This document shows positions 25,054 through 38,327 of a DNA stretch of 64,000 nt, piece by piece. The DNA comes from Apis mellifera (Eukaryota > Arthropoda > Insecta > Hymenoptera > Apidae), in NCBI RefSeq assembly GCF_003254395.2, contig NC_037638.1, positions 6,745,001 to 6,809,000 of the forward strand. The letters run 5' to 3'. Every line of letters starts with the position of its first letter. The first letter of the stretch is position 1. The position numbers and the translations under genes were made by a program. The notes under the pieces are model-generated. The model did not search any database. It was not told the origin of the DNA and worked only from the letters and a program-made list of their open reading frames with translations.

Positions 25054-27742
25054 CGAAGATTTAATCGATCTCTGCGCGGGAAGGACCAGTCTCTTGTTAA
25101 CTAGGATTACGTTTATTCGTCGAGCGAAATATTGCACTGAAAATATCTATCTCGTCTTAACTTATATTGTTAAAGTATAATGCAAATTTGTATATAATAT
25201 AATATATATATATATATAATACATATAGCAAAATAGGAAACAATTTCTCAAGCGAAGCTGCTTTTAGGAGTATTTTTACATCGGAAGGAAGATCGTGTAA
25301 GCGAATTTTTAATTCTTTTGAAATTCTTCGCGCTCTTTTAATATAACAAATCCTTAATTCGATCGTTTTTTAACAGATCGAAATTTTGAAAAAAATTTAA
25401 GAAGAAACAAATTTTCGATAAATTATCTTCAAAAATTGTTCGAAATAAAATATCTTTTTTTTTTTTAAATTACATTTCGGAAAAATTTATTATAGGATAA
25501 AAGCGCAAAGATATTCGAAGAATTTTTTACGATTATAATTATTAGTTCAATTGTAAGAAATAGCTTTTTCTTTTTATAATTGTTAACACAGAAATTCTAG
25601 TCGATCCATTAATAATTTTTATTTCCACGATATATCATAATTCAACTTGATGCGAATTTGATGGAATTTTTCGTTTCGTGGGAAACGTCGATAAGAAGAG
25701 GAAGAAGAAAAATACTCTGTAAAACGTGCTCGAGCATCGATCGTACGATATAAAAATTCTATGGTGCCTCTCACTTAACTAATTCCACTGTAACGCAATT
25801 GAGGGATAGAATATTAGCCTTAAGATAGAGTTGTAAATAAAGTAGGCGGTATATCGTAGGATTATTAATAAATTAACAATATAATAGTGGCAATACATAG
25901 GTACAATGCTCCAGAGTTGAAGCACGAATTTTTCTATTTCAAGGTAAAACAAAACCCACTCGACGTTTATTTTCTTTCATTCGTGTAAATAAGTGAAACG
26001 TTTCTCGTTCGGTATAAATAAATAACAACAACGTGAAACTTACAGATGGATGAGAAAAGATATAAATAAAAATTCGATAAACTGTAATTTAAAAAATATA
26101 GGATGAAAAATTTACGATTTTATCACGACAGTGAAAAATATTGTTAAAACAGGATTATAAATTCCTATTAAATATTACTGCTATATTGGAAAATATATTA
26201 AGAATTAATAAGAATGTGCAATTTTTCTTCCATTTTGATATTTCTTTTTTTTTTATTAAGAATATAAAATATTGCGTAAATTAAAAAAAAAATTATTGCA
26301 AGTATTCTGATAATCAGGAATATTGAATTTTAAGTTTCGAGAACTGAACGAGAAACGTTTTTTTAAGAACTGTTTACTTATCAGTTCAAGTTAAACGAAA
26401 CGAAGGAAACGAGTTAAAAAAAGAGTTAATCGAATATCGAAAATGGAGCATCACTCGATGATTATATTGCCGACCACGAGTAGAGACAATCAAACAAATG
26501 TTGAATAACGCGCATAAAACAATAAATATAAAGATTTCGTTTTAACAATAGAATATATATATATATATATCCTTGAGATTATCGATTCGAATCTTCGAAC
26601 ACTTTTTAATTATGCAAAAACCTACTCTGGGAACATTTATCGTAAATTTAATTAAGGAATAATCAACAGTGCGAAAGAATCGTGTTAACTTTAAAAATCT
26701 TAATTGTTTTTTTGAAATTCGAATTTCTCTGGATATCTCTCTAAATCATCGTTACCAGTTTCTCTTCTGATAAAATTTTATACTCAATTTTGATCGATTC
26801 AAAAATTCGAGAGAGAAAAGAATTTAAATAAATTTCATCGATATAACGAATCTATGTTATTCTTGGATTTTGAAAATTGGATTTTGGATTTTGAAAATTG
26901 GAATTTAATATAATTATCTCTTGGCAAAAGAAAGAAAGTCTTAAGAATTTTCTTTCATTCGTAAATATCGTGCAATTTTTTCCAGCCTTCAACTCGCGAA
27001 CATATGACAGTCTGGGCCGGTTGCCTGTCTACAGGCGCCTTCAGCGAAAAATCAAATTGTTTCTTTATACGTAAAAAGAGATCGTGTCTTTTTAGATTTT
27101 ATCTTTTAAAAATATCATACGAGTTTAAATAATAAGTAATATTAAGTAATAAAAATTGTCTCCAGAACTGGTAACGGCGATTCTCCGAATAATTTTTAAT
27201 TCTTCTCGCACGAATTACTGATCCACGGCCTCCTTTCTCGACAATATATGTGTATATATATTTCTCGAATGACGAGAAATAATTTCATTTTCACTTCACG
27301 TTGCTAATAAATTACGCGTGTATTTATTAATCCGTGGTACGAAACGAGGCGTCCAAATGCATTTTACAACAATTTTATTTTATTTATTTATTTTTTTTTT
27401 TCGAACTACAATATTCTAACTGGACCACCGATAACTATAATAGAGAAACGTTTAACACTTGAATAAAAGCTTAAAGTTTAAAATTAAGGGGGAAAGAAAG
27501 AAAAAAAAAAGGAAGAAAGAAAGAAAGAAAGAAAGAAATGAAAATTGCGCGTAAATATTATCATGTATAATATTCGTATAACACGGTAGTGTTCATCGAT
27601 GCTCATCAAAACTGTAGTGATTAAACGAAGTGAAGCAACATCAAAAAGCATGGAAGAGGGATATTGAATTATATTTTAATCCCTTGACTCTCGAATCTGT
27701 TTCTTTTTCTTCTTGTTACATTTTTTTTTGTTTCTATGAAAT

Positions 27743-27774
<32 letters not shown>

Positions 27775-30700
27775 GATATATATATATATATGATATATAT
27801 ATGATTATTAATAAAAATAAATATATAAAATAAATGAACAAGTGTTGAGGGATTAAAATAAATTTTAAAAGAATTTTAAATCACAGGAATAAATTATTCT
27901 TCAATTATTTCATAATCGAAACGCGTTAGAAATTAATTATTGCTTGAAAAAAAAAAAATCGTAGATAATCGTGCATGATATTGAAAATTTGGAAAATTCG
28001 ATCGATTTATTTTTTTTTCTTATTTATCCCGAACAATAGAGAGAGAATAAAAAAAAAGGATTATCACGAATTGTAAAGGAAATGTTTAAAGGGTATGTAC
28101 AAAAAAAAAATATATATATATATATACATATATATAAAACACCTTTTCGTAATGTTATACGATTTTTTTTACATTTACGATTACGATTTTAATGTAACTC
28201 GATTGAAAAAAAAATTGTAAAACATTTATGACGAGGACTTCGAGAAGCAAGTAGTGTTCGCGAATCGGCCGAATATACGTGTAAAATACGATTATTAATA
28301 AAACGTTTAACGTGTATAATCGTGAAACGTGAATAAATAGATAATATAATATATACACGCGCATGTGTGCTTCGTATATGATATAAAAACAAATATCGTG
28401 TGTATTCGTGGATATTCGATCGAGAGATTATTAAAGGGAATGCGAAAAACCTTAAAAAAAATTCGTTTTAACGCTTTGCGCCTCGGCTTTCTTATAAATT
28501 AAGAAACGATTAAATTTGTTAATCGAACGTAAGGAAAATTTCTGAAGGAAAGGAGAAAGCGTTTTACCGATTCAGGTTTTACCGATAATCGATAAATCGA
28601 AATTGGAATTTTTCTTCGCGTGATTTGTGAAATTTTTTTTATTCGTATCGATTCTATTTCTTTCCATAAGATTAACGAGATGTTTAGGAAGAGAATATCT
28701 ATTCAATTTAAATTACGGAAATTAATGTTATCGAGTATGAAATATCGAAAATAAGTCGAATGCGTCGAAATGTATATCGACTCTTTCGATAAAACAGATG
28801 GAAAATTTTAAGAAGTTTAAGAGACGAAGAAAAGAGTAAGGGAAATTGAGAGGTTAAGTTTGCTTTAATCTCGAAAAGTTCGTTTCAACGGACTAATTAA
28901 ATAAATAACTATATATGGTCAAACTTTTTTTTTTTTTTTTTCAGAGTTTCTCGTGCTCTCCGATTTTTTTCATTCGAATTACTTTTTAACTACCGATAGA
29001 AAACGTTTAATGAAACGTCACTTGGGTGCAACTAATTACTCGCAATTAATTGAAAGAAACGGAAGAATGATGATGTAATTGGACGTATTGGCTATAATAT
29101 TTTTGAATGGGATCGCAAATTGGATGAAGACTCTTCAAATCCATTGTAACAATTGTATTTATTATATTGATGTTGAAACGAATGAGATGATTAAGGTTAG
29201 GTTAACTTTTTTTTTTTTATTTTTCTGTTTCAAAAAGTGTCAAGAATTAATAAGTATTTAAAGAGTTTCTATTCGATTGAAATTCTTCAAATTCAGAATA
29301 GTTAGGTTAATTAACCTAAATTAACAACAAAGAAATTGCAAAGGTAATTTAGACAGCCGAGCGTGAAGCGTTAAAAAGCGATAATTTTGATCGGTAATTT
29401 ATTTAAACGGACAATTAGAATTATATAAATAACAATAACAATTTCACGAAAATTCTTCTGTTGCTCGCAGCTTGCGATTAGAATATGTGATAACGCCGCT
29501 ATATTATCAAAACTCGTAACTTTTTTTTTATTTATTCGAAATTCGTTCGTTCGAATAATCTCTATTTGCTCGAAATTATTAGAAACTTGCATATATATAT
29601 CGTGCTAATTAAAAATAAAACTTATCGATAGAAGGTAACAAATTTAAAATTATCTATTTATCGAGCGAGCAAAGAAATATCACTTTTTTCTTCTTTCTTT
29701 GATTTCAAGTTTTATCCTATATAGATCAAAAATATTGGATAAACAAATATTAAGTGAAGATAACGAAGATAGCTCTAGACTTCCTTTTCTATTCACTTAT
29801 ATCGTGCTATTATTGGATAATCTTCTTCATTTATCTTTATTTCCTCTCGATCTAGTTTACAATATCTTCTCTTATATCGTCGCGTAAATAATATAAAAGT
29901 TCAAAAAAATTTATTATCCTCAATTTCAACGCGATATAAGATTCTTTCAACTATGTAGAAATTTAAATCGCGTAACAATCGATCTCGCAGAATAATGAAG
30001 AAACAGGTTAAATTCTTGTTACACTTTACACGTTGCTACTTAAGATAATCGCAATATGGCGTCCTATAACGGGTTGAACTAAAAAAAAAAAAAGAAAAAG
30101 AAAAAAAAAAAGTTTCCTTTCAGAGCGAATCAATTTTTCTATTTTTCCATATCTTTCTCTCTCTCTCCCTCTCTCTTTCTCTCTATCTCTTTCTCTTTCT
30201 ATTGAACTTCGCCTTACGACTCGCGTGGTTTAGCTTCAAAGGTTTGGATCGTGTCTCGCGATGAGTTTGTCGGTATCAGTTAAGCGTAGAGGAAGCACGT
30301 GTTTTAAAATTAGTCGAAAATAAAGTTTCAAGTAAAATTGAATACAATCTAATGGAACTGGTATTAATATATTCCTATATCAGTTTTTATTCATGTTTTT
30401 CATATGTGAAATTAATCTTTCGTTTCAGAATCAGATTTTCAAAATGAAGATTTTTTTATATTCGCAAAATATACTCTGAAAATTTGTAACAAAGACAGGA
30501 TATTTTTAAAAATCTTCATCTGCCTTATGGTAAATATTGGATCAACGAAATACGAAAGCAATAAATTTCCCAACTGACGAAATCATAATCTAATCGCCAT
30601 TTTTACAGACGATAGAAAAATGAACGTACAATATAATTGCAAGAACATATATTTCCCTAATCAAGATTCACGCGAAAAAAGAAAAACAATTTTACACTTG

Positions 30701-33700
30701 CAAATTTTATTAAATTTCGTGTGAATATACTACATTTTTAAATATCCTCGAGATTAACCAGAAATATCAATTGCTTGTTGTAAAAGTGTTAAATCATGTT
30801 TCCTTGCAATTTTGAAATTTTAATAAAATAGAATATTTTAACTTGATTAATTTTTTCTGATAAAGAAAAAGAAGTAAAATTGAAAAGAAAAATGCAAATG
30901 TACCTACGGTCGATAAAAAAAATCAGACGAAAAATTCGAAGTGGAGGGACGATATTGCGATGCAGGAAACATAAAGGAGGGAAAATAAAAAGTAGAGAAT
31001 AATAATTGCGAGGAAGGCTCACGATCGAATCGTTTGAAGCTCTACGGAAACGAGATGAATGAAACTCAATCATATCACCGTAGTTGCCTCTACTATCCGC
31101 TAGCAGTAGCTCGTCGACAATACTTGTTGACTTTTTTTAACGTTAAAAAGGTTGGAACGATCGAGGAAATCGTTATTAATCGCGATCGAATTACGATTTG
31201 TTGGATCGATCTGGCATCACAGAGTGCTGAAAGGTATTTACTCTGTTTTTATTACTATTGTCTAATATATAGTTATATAGAATAAACGAGCTATCTAATG
31301 CGACTATTAATTACAATTATATTATACTTAGCGATTACGCAAAACTATCTTTAAGATCGTATTTTAAAAAGTTGGAACGTCAATTGATAAATTTTTTGGA
31401 GATATAAATGGATAAATATCGAAATCGGATTATAAAAGAAATATTGCATAATGGATAAGCGAGAGGTAAAAATTGTAAACGAATTTATGTCATTTGGCGT
31501 TTCAATTCCTTGTATTATAAATACGTCGCATGTACATTATGTTACTATTATATTACGTATAGTTGGTTCGAACGAATTACGAAACTTGGAAGTGAAATTG
31601 CGGGAATTTATTAGATAATCGTCAGAGCTTGTGGAAAGTTCGTGATAATATTAAATGTAATAATTTAATAATTTATAGAAACTTTGAAACTATAATAAGA
31701 TGGTTAAATGTTTCGACGTTCGGTCGTTTTCGACTACTTTACCGATGTTAGCCGAAAATAACCAAGAGACGGTCGGAATTGGCGATTTTACCGATTGATT
31801 TACCGAAGTTAGCCGAAGTTGAGAATTTCTATCTTATCGATTTCGATTCAGATATATTTCAATTATTTCGTTCGAAAAGTTCTATTTTTAATTTGAATTT
31901 TATATATAAATATGAAAAGAAGTAAGAATTTTTAATTGAATATTGATACGAACATTCCAAAAGTTCTAATAATATTATAAAGCGATATGTTGTGATAAAG
32001 ACGCATTATTAAACTATCATAATTGTTCCAACGGCACACCGCTATACTTATTGTAAAATAAAATGTACATAAAAATTAAGAATCACGTCTCGAAACGTTA
32101 TTCTTAAGCGACATTTCGTTTTTCGGCAATCTCTGCGGTATAAAACAAATTATACCGATAAGTCGCAATCGATAAACAGAGATCGACGCATTCAAATCTA
32201 TCTACAGTCGATAATTCGCTTTGTTCCTTGTGTTTGTCCAACTTTTGCACTGGCTGCGTATATTTTTCCATTTTTTTTTTTTTTTTAAATTAACGGTCAT
32301 CCAGTTGTGTGAGTATAATTGAAAAAAAGAAAAAGAAATTTACTTCGAAAACATTCGAGTAATCGTCGATCATTTTTGCACATTTGTTGAAAACATGTTT
32401 TATCCGATAAAAGTGGGGCCAAGATCTATAATGGAAATCGATTTTGAATATCAAAAAACAAAATGAAGAAGGATACGTTTGCGTAAAGGATAAAGTTTTC
32501 GTTTTAATTTTATAGAATTAATTTTTACGATTTAAACGTTTTCGTAAAATATTTCTATATATAATTGTCAATTTAAACGAAACTAATAATTTAAAAATTT
32601 TTCTTTTTAATAATTTGTGAAATTTTTTAATTCTTCTTCGTAAAAATTTTGAAATTTCTTCTCGTATCCGTCTGGAAATTGAATTTTTATTTCGAAATGC
32701 ATATCAAACTACACTTCGCGACGCAATAATTACTCGATAAGACCAACTCCATACCTTTTTAAAGATAATTATTTTCAAACGAATCGTTGTATCGTTTATT
32801 CAAATTCGAAAACGATTCGAACGATTCGAAATAATAATCCGTGACGAAATATTCGCGCTTTGTAGATCAATCTATTATTGATATTTGAATAACAAATCCA
32901 GCAATACTCTTCGATCTTAGTCCTCTTGATACTAGAAATCGTTAAGGATATATTAGTTTACCGATAGTTTTAACGTGTTCAAACTGGTCCGAGATTTTGA
33001 TACGAGTCTTGTTACAGTGAATAAATATCATCACACCATAGAAAAAAGAAAAAAAAAAAATATTCCTATTTCCCGTAACTTGTTTTAACGATCTATTCGA
33101 TATAAGAATTCTTAAATTATCGTGAAAATAATAAAGCTTTTAGATAATTAGATCAATCCTTTGCCTTCGTGTCTTCATAAATTTTTCAACTTTTTTATTT
33201 ATTTATTTTTTCTTCATTCGAGAAAGATTAATTCTTTCGAGACTAATAGGACAATATATCCAAAAACAAATTTTACAATGATTAATGGATCAGGCCTAAT
33301 ATCAGATTTTGAATAATATAACATTGTTTTATTCGTTATCGAATTCATTATTATTTTATCGTAATATTTCTTTGATATTTCTCGTCTCCGTCGATAAAAT
33401 CGCGAGGCAAAGGATTATAAATATCAAATTCCACGTACATACAGATAGAGGGGATACGTCTTGTAAATTTTAATTTTAGCTATAGATAATAATCGATAGT
33501 CAACTAACTAGATAATATTTAAGAAGAAAGAGAAAAGAGATTAATTAGGTAAGTGTGTAGTATTATACAAACTAGTAAGTAGGTAGATACAAAAAAAGTT
33601 ACTGCTGGTTCTGTGACTTCTTTTGCCTTCTTTATCGACTGTTCTCGAGCCGAACACACAGGTGATTTGCACCGAGTTCAACGTGTTTTGAAGACATGTA

Positions 33701-36700
33701 AATAATACGATATCGTCGACCGCCTTTTCAAAACAAACTAGTAAATTTAAGCACGAGGAATTAGAAAAGAAGAAAAAAAAAAAAAAGATTAGCGATTTAA
33801 TTAGGATTTTTATGCTTGACACGTAATCACTCTTTCCCTTCCTCCTCTCCTCCCTTCCCTTCTTTTTCGTACGTTAGAATATCGATAAGAAAGTAAATGC
33901 AATTTCCTTGTACACCTTTTTTGAGAGATACAAGTATCTACTTAATTAGGCTAGTGTACTATACCTATTAATACTCATTATTACTGTATCATAAAATGCG
34001 TGGATAAAAATGTAAATAAAGCAAAAATATTGTAGATAAGTATATGTACATGGATTTAATTCAGAAGAGCAATTATTGGTCCATCGTGCGAATCTGTGGA
34101 ACACTTGTTGTAAATTGAGGTTAGTTATCCTGTCCATTTGTATAATAGTCCATTATATATGTATATAATAGTAATTGAATTGATTATTTTATATTTCGCG
34201 ATTAAATCGTTTATTTTGCAAAAAATTTATTATATTAATTTGTAATGTATTTTATATTATCTTATTTTGATATCTTATAGACAATATCGAGGAAATATAT
34301 GATTTTAAAAATTTATTTTTTTTTTTTTTTTAAGTAAAAATTTTTTAATTCTAAAAGGAATTTTTAATGAAAATAGATATTTATAATATTTAAATGAATA
34401 TAAAGTATATATACATAGTTTCTTGTTTTTAAAGAAAATTAGTAGTACTTTTTCATTGAATCTGTATATGCAAAAAAATTTTGTTTTATTTTAATTTTGA
34501 CGATAAACGATAGAAATATTATCAAAAATAAACGATTTAATCAGAGACAAAAGTTCCAAGCAGAGACGAAAAGTCCATTCACCGTAATTTTAAATAAAAA
34601 AAAAAAAAATATTTTTTAAACATTTGTTCATAGAGTGTGAGCTTTCTTTCAAGTATGCGATGATTGCAGTTTCGTTATATTATAGATCGTACCGAAATTT
34701 TCGTAAAATTTTTTAAATTATCTTTAAAAAATGCACCAATAATAAAATAATTGTAATAAAATTCGATAATACAAAATACATTTATACATTATTTATTCGA
34801 CTACGAGTACACTTGAAGAAATAACATGCTTAATGAAAAAAAAAATTTTCAATTATAAACAATTTCAAACGAGAATTATATATTATACGAAACGTAATTA
34901 CAAACTATTTCTTTATGAACATTTTCAAAATCGATACGATTGGAAATTTAGATGATCATAAAATAGTCGATTAGAGGAAATAAATTATTAAAATAGTTGA
35001 ACACTTTATAACTTTGTTGCACGATGAATTAAATATAATATTTAAGGCAATGTTCGCGTAATAATACGCTTACAATACAGCCAGTACAAAAGCATATTAT
35101 CTACAGATGTAAAAATTAAAAAAAATACTGTGCAATAACATCCATACCGACATAGCCTCGTCGTCGGTCACCCTGTTTTATCGATTGATTCAGCAAAAAA
35201 GATGTGTAACGATTCTCGAAATTCACGATTAAACGCGATAGATCTTTTCCGCGGCAAAGATATTTTGCAAGTGTCCTTCCAATTAACAAACGGATAAAAA
35301 GAAATAAATAAAATAAAATAAAAAAAAAAAAAATGAACGTGGTTAGGGCGCTCTCAAGTATTCAAGCGACACTCTTAGTTCTTAACTTTTAATTAGTCGA
35401 GCTTGTAAAACTGTACATTTTCTTCGCGGTCCATCCCTAACGTCTTTTCATGCGATGGAAATACATACATATATATATATATATACATATTTATTAAAAA
35501 TTATTATATAATTATATAAAGAGAAAAAAGAATAAAAAACGAGGATGAGAGGAATTTGAGTGAATTGATTCGTTTCTTAAAAACAAGAAATACATGTAGA
35601 AAAAGGGAAAAGGAAAAATGATCGAAAAATGATGAACGATGGGATGAATCGATGTACGATGTGTATGCGTCACGTATTATAATTATTATAATGCATACAT
35701 GTAAGCGCTATTTTAACATGAATCGTGCGTAATTATTCGATCTGTCAAATATTGTATATTTGCGCCGGCATTGTCTATACGACTATACATACGTACATCA
35801 TCATTATTATTATGAGATATTAGTTAAAGTTGAATATACTATATCTACTATTCTTTGGTGTATTTTATCTCTCTATCCTTGTCCATATTTTAAATTATAT
35901 TTTGCATAAAATAAAGTTATAATAATTAACTTTTATCTAAAATATTTTTTAATATTATAAACAAGATATTACATTATCCATGTGAATGATATCGGGTATC
36001 CTATTCATGTTTATTATTTGAAATATTTCGCTTATTTTTGGAGATATTAAAAAATGTTTCGGACAAAAATTAAATGGTTTTGAGAGGAGTATAGTACTAT
36101 GTGATTATTTTTTTTTTTAAATGATAGATAAACATTTTATGAAGGTCAATTATATTTTTTTAAATAGAATCATACATTTTAAAATGTGTAGAAATATACA
36201 GCATATTATTCTCTATAAAAACTTATTAAACCACTTATGGTAAAAAACTATCAGTTTAAGAGATATTCAATTATAATTAATTAATTCGTAAATTAATAAT
36301 TTTTCGACTTATATAGTCAAGTACTTTTTTATACAGAACATTGAGATATATCGAATAATGAATTAAAAAAAATATGTTTCTATTTAAAAAAGTAAAGTTG
36401 AAGTTCACAAGTTTTTTACGCGTTCACTTACAAAAAAATTAATATTGCTAAAATATAGCGAGCTTGAAATTATTCAACTTTTATCTAAAACATTTTTCGT
36501 TATGGACAATAATAATGAAAATAAATCAAGACAATAATATTAAACTTGTATATTATCCAATCTGATTCACAATTCATCAAAAAGTAAGTATTATAAAATT
36601 TTTACATATAATAAATAATAAATTTAAAATTAAGTAAAATGTTGAAAAAAAAAATTAAATCTTGAAAACATTGCATATTAAAACAAAAGGTAAGTACATA

Positions 36701-36780
36701 AGGAAGGTAAGTATATTAAAAGACACGTGGTAATAACATTAAAAAAATTTACCATTTGTGTAATATAACATCACTTCTAA
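23951..36780. other. AT-rich non-coding stretch
   Basis: About 12.8 kb between the KCNQ last exon and its downstream copy. It holds a CT run (25020-25049), AT runs (26552-26570, 27758-27800, 28109-28138) and AAAG runs (27498-27538), with many poly-A/T tracts. ORFs are short and AT-driven. I see no exon, RNA gene or transposon with recognisable ends. Confidence 0.6.
25020..25049. repeat. CT microsatellite
   Basis: About 30 bp of CT dinucleotide after a short CACA run. Confidence 0.95.
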
Positions 36781-36807
36781 GAATTGATAAAATTCCTGGA
36801 AAAATGT

Positions 36808-37210
36808 CTCGAGCGACCTCCTATCGAATTATATTCTCCTGATACAAAATCGAATTTTCGATCAAAAGTTTAAATTTCATCCGAGAATTTGAAAGATTCC
36901 AGGAATTTGACGTCATTTCCAAGAATTTTGAAAATTCCAAGAATTTGACGTCATTTTCCCGGAATTTTGGAAGTTCGAGGAATTTGACGTCATTTCCAAG
37001 AAATGGCGAAAAATTTGTTGAACGACCTCCTATCGAGTTATATTCTCCTAATACAAAATCGAATTTTCGGCCAAAAGTTTAAATTTCTACCGAGAAGGAT
37101 TCCAGGAATTTGACGTCATTTCTAAGAACTGGCGAAAAATTTGTTGAACGACCTCCTATCGAATTATATTCTCCTGATACAAAATCGAATTTTCGGCCAA
37201 AAGTTTTCTA
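36808..37210. repeat. Local repeat block with four CRE palindromes
   Basis: The phrase CGACCTCCTATCGA, then TTATATTCTCCT and CAAAATCGAATTTTCG, occurs three times, starting near 36810, 37022 and 37148. Between these copies AGGAATTTGACGTCATTT or close variants occur four times. The palindrome TGACGTCA is at 36908-36915, 36946-36953, 36985-36992 and 37111-37118. This is a nested tandem structure in otherwise single-copy-looking DNA. Confidence 0.9.
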
Positions 37211-38246
37211 CCGAGAAAGGTAGAAAATATAAGAATAGACTACTAGCGCCATCTTTTGAGCGTCGAAGGTACTTCTTTGACAAAATTTTTCTTGATAAGT
37301 AGAATAAGAATTAACGTTCAGCGACATCTCTCGGTTATCATAGTAAATACCATTCCTAAGAACTTTCTTTGAAATTCTACAGATGGCACTAACAGTCAAT
37401 TCTTATTCTATCTCTATCCTTTTCCTTTTATTTTCTATCCTTTCTTTACGAGTTTCATTTGCGGCACTCTAGAGATGGCGCTGATTCCCTAATTTTTACT
37501 CTATCTCTGTCCTTCTCTCACTATTCACTCTCCTTTTCTCGCTCAATAGAATTTATGCATTGAAGAAACAAGCGCGATATCCAACTAATCTTCTTTATTT
37601 AATTAAAGAATCTTTAAAAATTTTTAAATTATTTAGAATATATAAGATTAAAAATCTTAACAGGATCTATTCAATCCAATCTTTATATAGTAATTATAGC
37701 TTATACATCATTTTTATAATTCGAATTTTATAACTAATTGTAAAATGACTTAAAATATTTAATAAAATCTTCGTAATAAAGAAGAAAAGAAAATTAATAC
37801 ATGAAAAAATGTTGCAAATCTTTAAGTTATTATATCATTTATTGAAAATTTTTTCATATATACTTTTAAATGACATCTTAATTAATCATACATTAGAAAG
37901 TAACAAAGTTATGATAGAAAAATACGAAGCATAAAATTTGTCTTGTAAGATTTTAACTAACGATGACCAATGAATTTATAATTAATATTTTTCCTTGGAA
38001 TCCTTCTTTAAAATGTTCATAAAATCTTTTTTTGACAAGAAACATTCGGGAATGGATGATATACAGAGCGTCTCGTGTCAAAAGCGTTTCGTTGTATCCG
38101 GTTCCATCGTCTTGCATCTCTTTCTCTCTCTTTCTCTCTTGCACTCTTCCTCTTCGAGCCACGAATGATCCACAGACATATCCCCTCCAGAAGTCAGGGT
38201 TTTTGCTCTCACTGATTCCAATTCCGATTTTTCGTTTTCGTTGCAG

Positions 38247-38327
38247 CTGTCGACGCTGGACAAGAAGTTGGACCAGCTGGTGTACGTGCCGACCACGATA
38301 TCCTCGTGTCGTATCCTCGAAACTTAG
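38247..38327 (+). CDS. KCNQ: KCNQ last exon B: degenerate or alternative copy
   Basis: After a good acceptor (TTCGTTGCAG), 81 nt encode 26 residues, LSTLDKKLDQLVYV then PTTISSCRILET, with a TAG stop. The first 14 codons match last exon A at 35 of 42 bases and 12 of 14 residues, and the phase (0) is the same. Past that point the frame leaves the ancestral sequence. Exon B lacks about 64 nt relative to exon A and runs into what corresponds to exon A 3' UTR; CTCGTG and ATGGACTTTGC recur in the same order in both. A proline replaces the second half of helix D. It could be an alternative last exon giving a channel with a shortened assembly helix, or a decayed duplicate. Sequence alone cannot decide. 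Confidence 0.55.
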   Translation: MSTLDKKLDQLVYVPTTISSCRILET

